DNA from: a virus | Reading direction: 5' to 3' (one strand) | IMG/VR virus record: IMGVR_UViG_3300035698_015980 | Span: 1 to 33,618 of that record | Length of the DNA: 33,618 nt | In this document: one piece after another, positions 1 to 6,448 of the stretch | Position numbering within the stretch: the first letter of the stretch is position 1 | Layout of the letters: every line of letters starts with the position of its first letter | Notes under the pieces: generated by a model | The model's input: the letters and a program-made list of their open reading frames with translations, nothing else | Databases searched by the model: none | Told to the model about the DNA's origin: nothing | Program-made: the position numbers and the translations under genes

Positions 1-87
1 ATCAAAGTACTTATTCTACTGGTGATATTTTATATGCTAGTTCTAGTAATACTCTAAGTAAACTTTCAGCTGGATCAGACGATGAAG
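1..87. repeat. Left copy of 87-bp identical contig ends
   Basis: The first 87 bases are identical to 33532-33618. A reading frame runs through the join without a break, so the molecule is circular, circularly permuted or terminally redundant. An exact overlap of this size may be an assembler k-mer overlap rather than a biological direct terminal repeat. Confidence 0.97.
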
Positions 88-674
88 TATTAACTCTTGC
101 GTCTAGTGTTCCAAGTTGGGCAGCAGCTGGTGGTGGTGGTGGTGCTTGGGAATATGTATCTACAACGACAATAAGTAGTGATTCATCTATTGATTTTACT
201 GGATTGACTGGAAATGATTATATGGTCATTTTAAAAAAAATAGTTATGTCAAATGATAATTCAGTCTTACTTTTACAAGTAAGTAATGATGCAGGATCTT
301 CTTGGATTTCAACTGACTATCAGTATGTACAATTATATGGAGATTCTTCAAATGCATCTAATCCCGATTCATCTGGTGATAATTCATCTAATACAATTAA
401 CTTATCGAGATCCGTTGGAACTTCAAGCGGAGAATTTGGATTTAACGGCAATATTAAATTCTATAATTTAAATGAAGCAGCATTACCATTATCATTAACA
501 TGGAATGCAGTATATCAAGACGGCAACGGATATAGTATGTCAGCATTTGGAAACGCTGTCACATGCGATAATGGTGACAGTGGATCTAGTTTAGATATTG
601 ACTCACTAAGATTTTTTTCAGGTGGTTCATTAACTTCTGGTACAATTTATTTATATAAACTTATTATTGCTTAG
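1..674 (+). CDS. Tail fibre protein, 3' part (5' part at 33483-33531)
   Basis: This is the 3' part of a gene that starts with ATG at 33483, crosses the contig join and ends at the TAA at 672-674. Joined, it gives 240 residues; codon CAA begins at base 3 and is in frame with the internal ATG at 204. The N-terminal third carries the GDILYASSSNTLSKL pattern that recurs in phage fibre proteins and a run of five glycines (bases 128-142 region). The rest is rich in Ser, Asn, Gly and beta-prone residues and ends in a hydrophobic YLYKLIIA tail. It is probably the distal fibre or receptor-binding piece, following the 289-residue fibre at 32614. Exact receptor role is inferred from position and composition only. 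Confidence 0.8.
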   Translation, partial: QSTYSTGDILYASSSNTLSKLSAGSDDEVLTLASSVPSWAAAGGGGGAWEYVSTTTISSDSSIDFTGLTGNDYMVILKKIVMSNDNSVLLLQVSNDAGSSWISTDYQYVQLYGDSSNASNPDSSGDNSSNTINLSRSVGTSSGEFGFNGNIKFYNLNEAALPLSLTWNAVYQDGNGYSMSAFGNAVTCDNGDSGSSLDIDSLRFFSGGSLTSGTIYLYKLIIA

Positions 675-682
675 GAGTAAAA

Positions 683-898
683 GTGACTTTATTTAAACAA
701 GTAAATGGTGTAAAAGTTCAATTAACACCTGAAGAAGAGCAAGAGATTTCAGATATATTTGATAAAGAAGAAAAAATAAGAGAAGAAGAACAGGCTGATA
801 TTATAAAAGAAAATATTATAAAAGAAATAAAAGAAGAAGCTTTAATTCTTAAGCTTGGTATTACTAAAGAAGAATTAGACTTAATTAGAAATATCTAA
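683..898 (+). CDS. Small coiled-coil protein downstream of tail fibre
   Basis: A 71-residue, very acidic and lysine-rich protein with a GTG start; AGGAG lies seven bases upstream, which supports this start. The N-terminus contains the segment QLTPEEEQEI, a type often seen in small proteins encoded just after phage fibre genes. The middle is a predicted long charged helix (EEKIREEEQADIIKEN). It sits 8 bases after the fibre stop, in the same operon. A fibre-assembly or virion-accessory role is a guess from position. Confidence 0.6.
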   Translation: MTLFKQVNGVKVQLTPEEEQEISDIFDKEEKIREEEQADIIKENIIKEIKEEALILKLGITKEELDLIRNI

Positions 899-946
899 AG
901 TAACTAAAACTAATACTTTCTATATAGATTGTGGAGCAGGAAAAGA

Positions 947-1186
947 ATGTTTGAAATGTTTTATAATAATAATAACTTAATTAAAAAAAATATATTAATT
1001 TTTATAATAATGTCTATATGTGTCAGTTGTAGTTATTTTAATCGTAAATTTGGACTTAAAGATGATAATGTTATTGAGTCAAATATTGAGAATATAATAG
1101 AAAATAATACAGGATTATCAATTGACTTAACACCTGAAAATCCAGATAATGACGACTACAGTTTGGACATTTGGAGAGAAGATTAA
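947..1186 (+). CDS. Putative small lipoprotein
   Basis: From the ATG at 947 the protein has 79 residues. An AGGA at 938-941 and GGAG at 932-935 precede this ATG; the in-frame TTG at 929 has no ribosome binding site, so 947 is preferred. The N-terminus is a lysine pair followed by a hydrophobic stretch (ILIFIIMSICVSC), ending at a cysteine that could be lipidated; residue -3 is Cys, so the lipobox is imperfect. The remainder is acidic, with NNTGLSIDLTPENP, a pattern I associate with small phage lipoproteins. It could be a spanin subunit or another envelope protein. It is the last gene before the terminator and the only envelope-directed lysis candidate seen. Confidence 0.6.
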   Translation: MFEMFYNNNNLIKKNILIFIIMSICVSCSYFNRKFGLKDDNVIESNIENIIENNTGLSIDLTPENPDNDDYSLDIWRED

Positions 1187-1187
1187 T

Positions 1188-1209
1188 AACTATATCTTGA
1201 TATATAGTT
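1188..1209 (+). other. A+T-only hairpin after lipoprotein gene
   Basis: AACTATAT (1188-1195) pairs with ATATAGTT (1202-1209) immediately after the lipoprotein stop. It is weak on its own and precedes the stronger terminator at 1280; it may protect the transcript end. Confidence 0.35.
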
Positions 1210-1279
1210 AAATATTAGACAAGTAGCTCAAAATTGTAATATACAGCATATAGAAATTTCAATTCTTTACTATGTGCTT

Positions 1280-1309
1280 GAAGAGGAGTTCCCACCCTCC
1301 TCTTCTTTT
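1280..1309 (+). terminator. Rho-independent terminator of the late operon
   Basis: GAAGAGGAG (1280-1288) and CTCCTCTTC (1297-1305) form a perfect 9-bp stem with an 8-base loop, followed by TTTT. It ends the plus-strand structural run just before the stop codon of the converging minus-strand gene at 1314. There is no T-tract on the minus side, so it appears to work for the plus strand only. Confidence 0.88.
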
Positions 1310-1313
1310 CTAT

Positions 1314-1766
1314 TTAAATAGATACATCTATACTTTTTAAGTCATTAATTAGTTTATCATAACGATTCGATCTATTATTAAGTATATCTCTAATTTTAAT
1401 TTCAATTTCTGTCTCTTCTACTTCATCTTCAATATTTTTTATTGTAAATATTGTATCTATAACAGAACTTAATTGATTTAATAATGATTCGTATCTATCA
1501 AATAAATCAAGTATATTGATAATCATTTTAAGCCTATTGAAGTGAATATTTATTGGATAATCTTTTAATTTACTGTAAGATAATATAAGTTCATTATTAA
1601 TATCGACAATACTATTTCTAATATTTTCAATTTCTTTTTTAAATTTATTAAAATCAGTTATTGTAATTAGATCTATAATTTCATTAAGTTTAATAAACTC
1701 TATAGTGTAATAATTTATTAAATCAAAATTAAATTGCATTTTTTTAGATTCTTTAGATCTATCCAT
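1314..1766 (-). CDS. Hypothetical helical protein in recombination operon
   Basis: A 150-residue protein, rich in Ile, Lys, Asn and Asp, with heptad-like patterning throughout, so mainly alpha-helical or coiled-coil. I recognise no family. It is the last gene of the minus-strand operon, 22 bases after the YqaJ exonuclease. No good Shine-Dalgarno precedes the ATG at 1766; an internal Met at residue 10 is an alternative start without a better site. Position suggests a role alongside recombination or in host modulation, but no residue supports a specific function. Confidence 0.55.
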   Translation of the reverse strand: MDRSKESKKMQFNFDLINYYTIEFIKLNEIIDLITITDFNKFKKEIENIRNSIVDINNELILSYSKLKDYPINIHFNRLKMIINILDLFDRYESLLNQLSSVIDTIFTIKNIEDEVEETEIEIKIRDILNNRSNRYDKLINDLKSIDVSI

Positions 1767-1788
1767 AATAATACCATTTTTATTTTTG

Positions 1789-2676
1789 TTAATTATTTGA
1801 ATTAGTTATTTTCCAATATCCAATTTGTTTAGAACAATAATTTTTTGGATTATATTTACTTGCTATTTCAGGATGATTTTCACTTAAATCTTTATATAGT
1901 TTTTTCCAATTAGTAGTTCCATTTCTATTTATACGCTTAATTTTAACTCCAAATCCTTCGCAATTGCCATCATCTGTAAAAGATATAAGTTTTTCTTTAC
2001 ATGATTTTTCTTTATCAGAAAATTGTTTAGACATTTCTGATGCTTCCTTCCACTCTCTTGCTGCATATTCAAATTCAGGATCTATAATTTGCACAAAGTC
2101 ATCTTCCGAATGTGATGGCTCTGTCATATTAACTAGACATTTATAGAATTTAGTAACTTTTGTAAGAATTTCAAATATATAATTTTCATCTTTTTCAATT
2201 TTTACTGTGACAATAGCATCATTATAATAAGAGACATAATAGCATGTATTTAGATTAGCACAAAAAAGCTGCCATTGTACTTGATCCCAATATTGCGGCG
2301 GAACTTCACCTTTTTGGGCGTACTGATGAGTGGCTAACCCAACACACTTAACTTCTAAAATAGCTTTCTTTTCTCTATCTATCCCGTCGAGTGATGCACC
2401 AGCCCAATCTAGTCCATCATGTACAACTACAGCTGGCTCAAAATTAGAATTAAGTTCTTTATTTGCTAAAGCTCTAACAATTGGCTCAAGTTTTGTACCT
2501 CTTTCCATTGCCCAGTTTGATTTTTCTGGTTCTGCAAATCCAACTTTACGCTGCCATAATAGCAAAGGTGTACAATACTGGCTTTTCCCCATAATAATAG
2601 GGACATCAGATGCCATAATTTTTGATTTACGAAACTGTAACCATTCTTTAGTTCCCTGGATTAAATGTGATTCCAT
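1789..2676 (-). CDS. YqaJ-type viral recombinase exonuclease
   Basis: A 295-residue protein of the YqaJ/lambda-exonuclease branch of the PD-(D/E)XK nucleases, which chew 5' ends of linear double-stranded DNA and hand the 3' strand to an annealing protein. Visible motifs: the N-terminal QGTKEWLQFRKSKIMASD typical of YqaJ (residues about 7-24), MERGTKLEP (about 58-66), the catalytic aspartate in GASLDG (about 93-98), and ILEVK (about 106-110) with the Glu-x-Lys pair, then the QVQWQLF helix. The ATG at 2676 is preceded by GGAG. It follows the Bet/RecT gene on the same strand, the usual pairing. The C-terminal third is a charged extension that ends with a conserved-looking KWxKLYKDL-like element (NWKKLYKDL). 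Confidence 0.92.
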   Translation of the reverse strand: MESHLIQGTKEWLQFRKSKIMASDVPIIMGKSQYCTPLLLWQRKVGFAEPEKSNWAMERGTKLEPIVRALANKELNSNFEPAVVVHDGLDWAGASLDGIDREKKAILEVKCVGLATHQYAQKGEVPPQYWDQVQWQLFCANLNTCYYVSYYNDAIVTVKIEKDENYIFEILTKVTKFYKCLVNMTEPSHSEDDFVQIIDPEFEYAAREWKEASEMSKQFSDKEKSCKEKLISFTDDGNCEGFGVKIKRINRNGTTNWKKLYKDLSENHPEIASKYNPKNYCSKQIGYWKITNSNN

Positions 2677-2756
2677 ATTAAATATTTCTCCAAATTTTTC
2701 TATTTATTATTTATTTTGATTATAATTTTCTAACTCTACTTCACAATGTTTACGAT

Positions 2757-3509
2757 CTAACTATTATTCTTTTTTTTAGATTCTTTATCAATACATGCAG
2801 TTGCATATCCGCGACAAGCTGATAATTGTAACTTAGTAATTTCTCTTAAGTTATTTACACGACACATTTTAGTTAGTTTTTCTCTTAATTCTGTATGACC
2901 ATTTATATATGAATCTAATTTTAAAAATTCTTCATTTGATATTTCATAAGATTCGTCATTATCATGTTTAGTTATATCTATTTTTGTATTTTCAATTGCT
3001 ATTTTATTATCGTTATCTGCTTGATCCATCTCATCTTTTGAATATATACCTGATAAGTCTATTGGGAATGCACGTCTTAGCGCTCGTGCTTCACTAACTT
3101 TAGCTAGCATAACAGTTGGCATTTTTTGCCAAAAAGTATTGCTTCCGCTATATTCTGATAATAGTGCTTGCTCTCCTATTTCATGCCAAGTGCCGTCTGC
3201 TGTCATCTTTTTTACATAAGATGTCGCAGATAGAAGAGTTCCATTTTTTGCATACAGATATTCTGTAGGTCTTCCAGGAGAATAACATTTAGTTCTATCT
3301 GCTATAAGACGAAATCCGTCAATACTAGTCTGTATTGTCATTTTTCCTCCTCTTGGAATTGCATAGATTTGTTTTTGAAGAGGATCGAGTTTTGTTTTAG
3401 TGCAAATATGTAAGAACACTTCTAATTCTACATCAGAAAATGCATAGTTCATGATACTTTTAATAGTTTCTATCTCTTCTAGTGTATAATCATATGTTTC
3501 TTTATTCAT
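2757..3509 (-). CDS. bet: Bet/RecT-family single-strand annealing protein
   Basis: A 250-residue annealing protein of the lambda Bet family. Diagnostic segments are KTKLDPLQKQIYAIPRGG (about residues 38-55), TIQTSIDGFRLIADRT (about 58-73), and the EARALRRAFP block (about 139-148) that ends the core. It would anneal complementary single strands produced by the adjacent exonuclease, in the cytoplasm, for replication-coupled recombination. AAGGA precedes the ATG at 3509. The C-terminal 70 residues are lysine-rich and variable, as in relatives. First gene of the minus-strand operon, transcribed from the promoter at 3566-3595. Confidence 0.92.
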   Translation of the reverse strand: MNKETYDYTLEEIETIKSIMNYAFSDVELEVFLHICTKTKLDPLQKQIYAIPRGGKMTIQTSIDGFRLIADRTKCYSPGRPTEYLYAKNGTLLSATSYVKKMTADGTWHEIGEQALLSEYSGSNTFWQKMPTVMLAKVSEARALRRAFPIDLSGIYSKDEMDQADNDNKIAIENTKIDITKHDNDESYEISNEEFLKLDSYINGHTELREKLTKMCRVNNLREITKLQLSACRGYATACIDKESKKKNNS

Positions 3510-3565
3510 TTTATTTTCCTTGTTTTTTATCTGTTGCTACATAGTTATCTTCACTTTTACATATA

Positions 3566-3595
3566 ACTATACAACAACACCTCATTTTGCGTCAA
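3566..3595 (-). promoter_or_regulatory. Sigma70-like promoter for the recombination operon
   Basis: Read on the minus strand: -35 TTGACG (plus 3590-3595), an 18-base spacer, and -10 TATAGT (plus 3566-3571), placed 57 bases before the bet start. An inverted repeat ATAGTTAT (3541-3548) / ATAACTAT (3563-3570) overlaps the -10 and could be a regulator site. Confidence 0.65.
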
Positions 3596-3634
3596 ACAAA
3601 ATTGCTATAGACATATATTAATATAATATTATAT

Positions 3635-3648
3635 ACTGTTCATACAGT
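3635..3648. promoter_or_regulatory. Operator-like palindrome upstream of cro-like gene
   Basis: ACTGT-TCAT-ACAGT is a perfect inverted repeat located 25 bases before the start of the Cro-like gene and just downstream of a TATAAT at 3622-3627 that could be the plus-strand -10 (a TTGCTA lies at 3602-3607, but the 14-base spacing is short). Its size and place fit the binding site of the adjacent small HTH protein, giving autoregulation. Confidence 0.5.
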
Positions 3649-3673
3649 TAACAAATAATATAGAGGTAATTAA

Positions 3674-3910
3674 ATGGATTTAAACGAATACCTATGGAGA
3701 AACGGTATAACATCTGTAAAGATGTCTAGAGAAGTTGATTGTTGTCATAATACAATCGGAAAAATAAAACTGCATCAAGGATCACCGAATCTTCTTATAG
3801 CATTAAAGCTATATGAAACTTGCGATAAACAAATTGATTTTATTGACATGCTTAATAAAAGAGATAGAGAGCTTTATGATAAATGGATGTTAGAAAAAAT
3901 TAAAAATTAA
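3674..3910 (+). CDS. Cro-like helix-turn-helix regulator
   Basis: A 78-residue DNA-binding protein. Residues 1-55 follow the XRE/Cro pattern: YLWRNGITSVKMSREVDC, then the recognition helix HNTIGKIKLHQGSP, then LLIALKLYETC. AGAGG precedes the ATG. It is transcribed divergently from the recombination genes, with an operator-like palindrome between, as expected for a regulator that switches early transcription. There is no matching CI-type repressor with a peptidase or oligomerisation domain and no integrase, so it is probably a lytic control protein rather than part of a lysogeny switch. Family call is firm; target is inferred. Confidence 0.8.
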   Translation: MDLNEYLWRNGITSVKMSREVDCCHNTIGKIKLHQGSPNLLIALKLYETCDKQIDFIDMLNKRDRELYDKWMLEKIKN

Positions 3911-3917
3911 TATAAAA

Positions 3918-3954
3918 AAAGCAGTTAATCGACGTGTTTTCAATTAACTGCTTT
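3918..3954. terminator. Bidirectional terminator after cro-like gene
   Basis: AAAGCAGTTAAT (3918-3929) pairs perfectly over 12 bp with ATTAACTGCTTT (3943-3954). The plus side ends in TTTAATAA and the minus side in a run of seven T, so it can work in both directions. It begins eight bases after the regulator stop. Confidence 0.8.
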
Positions 3955-3983
3955 AATAAGTAATTTAAATTTAACTCGGATAC

Positions 3984-4100
3984 ATGGAGAAAAAAGAGAT
4001 TAGATATGGTATGAGATTTCAAAGAAAAAAGTACAGGAACTGGTCAGGTAGGAACCGATCAGCCCCCAGCTACTTATTACTAATATTAAACTTAATATAG
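3984..4100 (+). CDS. Possible small basic protein
   Basis: A 38-codon frame from ATG at 3984 to TAG at 4098, with CGGA eight bases upstream. The product is strongly basic (FQRKKYRNWSGRNR) and ends in a hydrophobic LLLILNLI tail. It contains the tandem DNA repeat at 4036-4062, so the amino-acid pattern may simply reflect a DNA-level repeat. No family recognised. It may be a decayed gene start; treat as low confidence. Confidence 0.25.
   Translation: MEKKEIRYGMRFQRKKYRNWSGRNRSAPSYLLLILNLI
4036..4062. repeat. Two 12-bp direct repeats
   Basis: GGAACTGGTCAG (4036-4047) and GGAACCGATCAG (4051-4062) are near-identical direct repeats, 15 bp apart, in the non-coding region before the replication gene. 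They could be initiator or regulator binding sites. Confidence 0.45.
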
Positions 4101-4216
4101 AAAACAACAACAACAAGACTCAGAAAAAAAAGGCTACGCATGTTGTTGTTTTTTCTGCTTCTGATAAAGAAAAATTCAAAAAATTATACCTAGACAGTGG
4201 ATATCTATACGTTTGA
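4097..4216 (+). pseudogene. Decayed fragment of the replication gene
   Basis: The frame from 4097 to the TGA at 4214-4216 reads IENNNNKTQKKKATHVVVFS and then SASDKEKFKKLY. This matches the internal segment NNNKTQKKKATPVVVSSASD of the replication protein encoded at 4503 at both protein and DNA level. It has no start site and diverges after the match, so it is a leftover of a duplication. It carries copy A of the AAC/GTT inverted repeat (4106-4115 with 4141-4150). Confidence 0.7.
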
Positions 4217-4305
4217 AAAATGTATTGATCTTGAAGATTTTAAATTATCTTACAATTATTAAACTTGTAAGTTTGAATTATTTGTTATATTCTTACGAAC
4301 TAAAA

Positions 4306-4341
4306 AAAAAAGATAGCCGTTTTGTTTCGACTATCTTTTTT
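4306..4341. terminator. Bidirectional terminator in the pre-replication region
   Basis: AAAAAAGATAG (4306-4316) pairs with CTATCTTTTTT (4331-4341), with a 14-base loop and T-tracts on both strands. No convincing gene precedes it, which suggests that it ends the transcript from the region carrying the decayed fragment or an untranslated RNA. Confidence 0.7.
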
Positions 4342-4348
4342 AAATTCC

Positions 4349-4419
4349 ATCAAATTGAGAATTATAGTTTTCAATTTGATATAATACAGGGCTAGTAACA
4401 AACTAAGTTTCTGTATTAT
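4349..4419. other. Two consecutive hairpins in control region
   Basis: ATCAAATTGA (4349-4358) pairs with TCAATTTGAT (4371-4380); directly after it ATAATACAG (4381-4389) pairs with CTGTATTAT (4411-4419). Both are perfect. With the stem at 4306-4341 and the one at 4477-4496 they make four stem-loops in 190 bases before the replication gene. Leader attenuation, protein binding or an origin are all possible. Confidence 0.5.
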
Positions 4420-4476
4420 TAGACTTTTCTAATGTAAAAGAGCTAATAATATAGCATTTCTTATTTTTTGTCACAA

Positions 4477-4496
4477 GCTCTAATTAAAATTGGAGC
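4477..4496 (+). promoter_or_regulatory. Hairpin covering the replication-gene ribosome binding site
   Basis: GCTCTAATT (4477-4485) pairs with AATTGGAGC (4488-4496), one U-G pair included, leaving a tiny loop. The GGAG Shine-Dalgarno of the gene starting at 4503 lies inside the 3' strand of the stem, so translation should depend on opening this hairpin by a ribosome, protein, temperature or a trans RNA. Confidence 0.6.
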
Positions 4497-4502
4497 ATTT
4501 TT

Positions 4503-5567
4503 ATGGAAATCATAGACAAATCAGAAAACAAATACTTCACAATTATACCAAATATTATCTATGAAATTGAATTAACCGCTTATGAAATATCGCTTTATTG
4601 CGCATTAAAGCGTACTACAGGTGATAGCGGCTCTTCATTTAAAGGAAGAATTCGCTTAGCTAAAGAATCTGGCATGTCTTTAGGTATGGTAACAAAAGTA
4701 AAATTATCTTTGGCAAAAACTAATAAAAAATTAAATGGTAAAGCTCTCATTGCTATAACTAAACGAAAGTCTAAAGATGGCGATGATGACTCAGACTTGA
4801 TATCAATTAATGATATTATGACTGAAAATCTAAGTTTTTTTATTTCAAAAAATAATAATGGTGGTCACCTCATGACTACGGGTGGTCACAGCATGACTAC
4901 GGGTGGTCACAGCATGACACTAAGAAGAACACCTATTAAGAAGAACACAATTAAAAAGAACAACAACAAGACTCAGAAAAAAAAGGCTACTCCTGTTGTT
5001 GTTTCTTCTGCTTCTGATAAATTAGAAATTAATAAAGAGCCAAAAATTAAACTTACTAAAAAACTAGATGAAGAAAAAGATAAAAATATAATAAAGAATA
5101 ACAACAACAAAACTCCTGAAAAAGAGGCTTCGCCTGTTGTTGTTTTTTCTATTTTTAAAGAATTAGAAATTTCTGATTCTCTAAAAGATAATCTTTCATC
5201 AAAGCTTGACGAAGATAAAGCAAAGAAGTTGGTTCAGCGTGTTAAAGCTTGGAAAGATAGAGGATCTGATTCGATAGCATGCAATACTATTCTAAAAAAC
5301 TGGGATATGTGGAATGATTATATTAATCCTAAAGATTTAAAAGCTAAAAATGAAAAATACTTAAAAAGTATTATAAAATACGATGGTTGTTATGTTGGAA
5401 ATTATAAAATCGAAATATCTATAACATATATTTTATTTAGACATTCATGTATTGATGGATCAAAAAACGTGTTTTATAATATCAAACAAAATAGGTTTAT
5501 ACAATTAATTTCAGATTTCGTTGAAAAACATAAGATAATAAAACAGCAGCAAATGCTTTATGCGTAA
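4503..5567 (+). CDS. Replication initiator-type protein with internal repeats
   Basis: A 354-residue protein. Residues 15-100 look like a winged-helix replication N-terminal domain (YEISLYCALKRTTG, then KGRIRLAKESGMSLGMVTKV). Residues about 118-139 are a glycine-histidine-methionine repeat encoded by three 21-bp tandem units. Residues about 148-215 hold a duplicated linker (KTQKKKATPVVV and KTPEKEASPVVV). The C-terminal part contains VKAWKDRGSDSIACNTILKNWDMW, a helical segment like those that end phage replication-organiser proteins. It leads the plus-strand early operon. By analogy with lambda O, the internal DNA repeats may be the origin it binds. The start is covered by a hairpin. Confidence 0.75.
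   Translation: MEIIDKSENKYFTIIPNIIYEIELTAYEISLYCALKRTTGDSGSSFKGRIRLAKESGMSLGMVTKVKLSLAKTNKKLNGKALIAITKRKSKDGDDDSDLISINDIMTENLSFFISKNNNGGHLMTTGGHSMTTGGHSMTLRRTPIKKNTIKKNNNKTQKKKATPVVVSSASDKLEINKEPKIKLTKKLDEEKDKNIIKNNNNKTPEKEASPVVVFSIFKELEISDSLKDNLSSKLDEDKAKKLVQRVKAWKDRGSDSIACNTILKNWDMWNDYINPKDLKAKNEKYLKSIIKYDGCYVGNYKIEISITYILFRHSCIDGSKNVFYNIKQNRFIQLISDFVEKHKIIKQQQMLYA
4860..4922. repeat. Three 21-bp tandem repeats (iteron-like)
   Basis: Units at 4860-4880, 4881-4901 and 4902-4922 each begin GGTGGTCAC and continue with CATGAC; the first two are nearly identical and the third diverges at its end. The core is partly palindromic (GTCAC/CATGAC). Repeats inside an initiator gene are a known arrangement for phage origins. 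Confidence 0.7.
4959..5144. repeat. AAC/GTT inverted repeats, copies B and C
   Basis: Copy B: AACAACAACA (4959-4968) with TGTTGTTGTT (4994-5003). Copy C: the same 10-bp arms at 5100-5109 and 5135-5144. Both have a 25-base loop and lie in the replication gene; copy A is at 4106-4150 in the decayed fragment. The arms code for Asn and Val runs using AAC and GTT, although AAT is the usual Asn codon here. Confidence 0.7.
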
Positions 5568-5769
5568 TATGTCTAAAACAAGCAGAAACATAGCAACACA
5601 GCAAAAATATAACATTACTGGAGTGATTAGACGTTTTAGAATATAAAATGAAACCAAGAGCTTTAAATAACTTTTAGTAAATTAAATAGAATTAAAACAA
5701 GTCAAAGTATTATATACAAATATCTTATATAAGTTTATCATGTATGGATAAACCTACGTTGGAGTTGTA
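5568..5769 (+). other. 202-base intergenic region with possible 25-codon frame
   Basis: A frame from ATG at 5569 (immediately after the preceding TAA, so possibly translationally coupled) to TAA at 5646 encodes 25 residues ending VIRRFRI. It has no Shine-Dalgarno and no recognised similarity. The rest is A+T-rich with no clear stem or promoter; GGAG at 5761-5764 serves the next gene. Confidence 0.3.
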
Positions 5770-6039
5770 ATGCAAGAAATTCTATATAATACAAAAGTAA
5801 GTTGGAAGGCTAAAGGGCTTTATTGTGCAATGGTTAATAAATCAAAAGAAGGAAAACTTAGCAAAAAAGAGATAATTAAAATTAGCAAAGGAGGAAATAC
5901 ATTAATATCTAACGGATTAAAAGAATTAATAAAATTAGGATATTTAGAAAAAAAAACATTTCGTAATAGAGGAAAATTTATAAACTGTGTGTGGATATTA
6001 AAAAATGGACATGAAGAATTACACCAAGATAATAATTAA
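5770..6039 (+). CDS. Small winged-helix protein
   Basis: An 89-residue protein with a winged-helix layout: SWKAKGLYCAMVNKS, then KLSKKEIIKISKGGNTLISNGLKELIKLGYLEKK, then a charged wing and FINCVWIL strand. This resembles the N-terminal DNA-binding part of phage replication proteins, including that of the larger gene at 4503, but without a C-terminal domain. GGAG stands six bases before the ATG. It may be a replication accessory or transcription factor. The HTH call is sound; the role is inferred from the early operon. Confidence 0.65.
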   Translation: MQEILYNTKVSWKAKGLYCAMVNKSKEGKLSKKEIIKISKGGNTLISNGLKELIKLGYLEKKTFRNRGKFINCVWILKNGHEELHQDNN

Positions 6040-6060
6040 TATTAAACTAAATTATTAATA

Positions 6061-6417
6061 ATGAATAGAACATATTATATGCTTAATAGTAATATTAAAC
6101 ACAAATTTAATGCAAAATCAACTATTGTTGACGGAATTCGTTTTGATAGCAAAATAGAAAGTAGATATTTCGAAAAGCTAATGCTTTTAAAAAAATCAGG
6201 TGAGATTTTATTCTTCTTAAGACAAGTACCTTTTCATCTTCCAGGAAATATTCGATACTTAGTTGATTTTGTTGAATTTTATGCTCCAAAAAATAATCAT
6301 CAAGGTGATGTTGTATTTACTGATGTGAAAGGATATATGACGAATATGTCAAAGCTAAAAATAAAACAAGTTGAAAGTATTTATGGCATAGATATAAATA
6401 TTGTAAAGAAAGTTTGA
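6061..6417 (+). CDS. DUF1064-type PD-(D/E)XK nuclease-like protein
   Basis: A 118-residue protein with the DUF1064 pattern: KHKFNAKSTIVDGIRFDSKIESRYFEKLMLL at residues 13-43 in outline, hydrophobic RQVPFHL, then YLVDFVEFY and VFTDVKGYMT (about 88-97), where the Asp-x-Lys pair fits a restriction-fold active site. The family is proposed to process branched DNA. The end SKLKIKQVESIYGI is also typical. There is no clear Shine-Dalgarno before the ATG at 6061; an in-frame ATG at 6079 is equally unsupported. It lies among replication genes. Confidence 0.75.
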   Translation: MNRTYYMLNSNIKHKFNAKSTIVDGIRFDSKIESRYFEKLMLLKKSGEILFFLRQVPFHLPGNIRYLVDFVEFYAPKNNHQGDVVFTDVKGYMTNMSKLKIKQVESIYGIDINIVKKV

Positions 6418-6448
6418 AAATGTAACTTCAATAAGAAGGAGCAAAAAG

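Noticed and set aside
2330-2719. 129-codon plus-strand frame over the exonuclease gene
   Set aside because: Antisense shadow of the well-supported YqaJ gene, with no ribosome binding site.
2677-2756. Short minus-strand coding piece after bet (17 codons ending in NYNQNK)
   Set aside because: It has no start codon and is bounded by stops; probably chance, or a relic of a longer Bet C-terminus.
4213-4395. 60-codon frame in the control region
   Set aside because: No ribosome binding site, and it crosses a terminator and two hairpins; the product looks like random A+T-rich translation.
4860-4922. CRISPR array
   Set aside because: The 21-bp units are contiguous with no spacers and lie in a coding frame.
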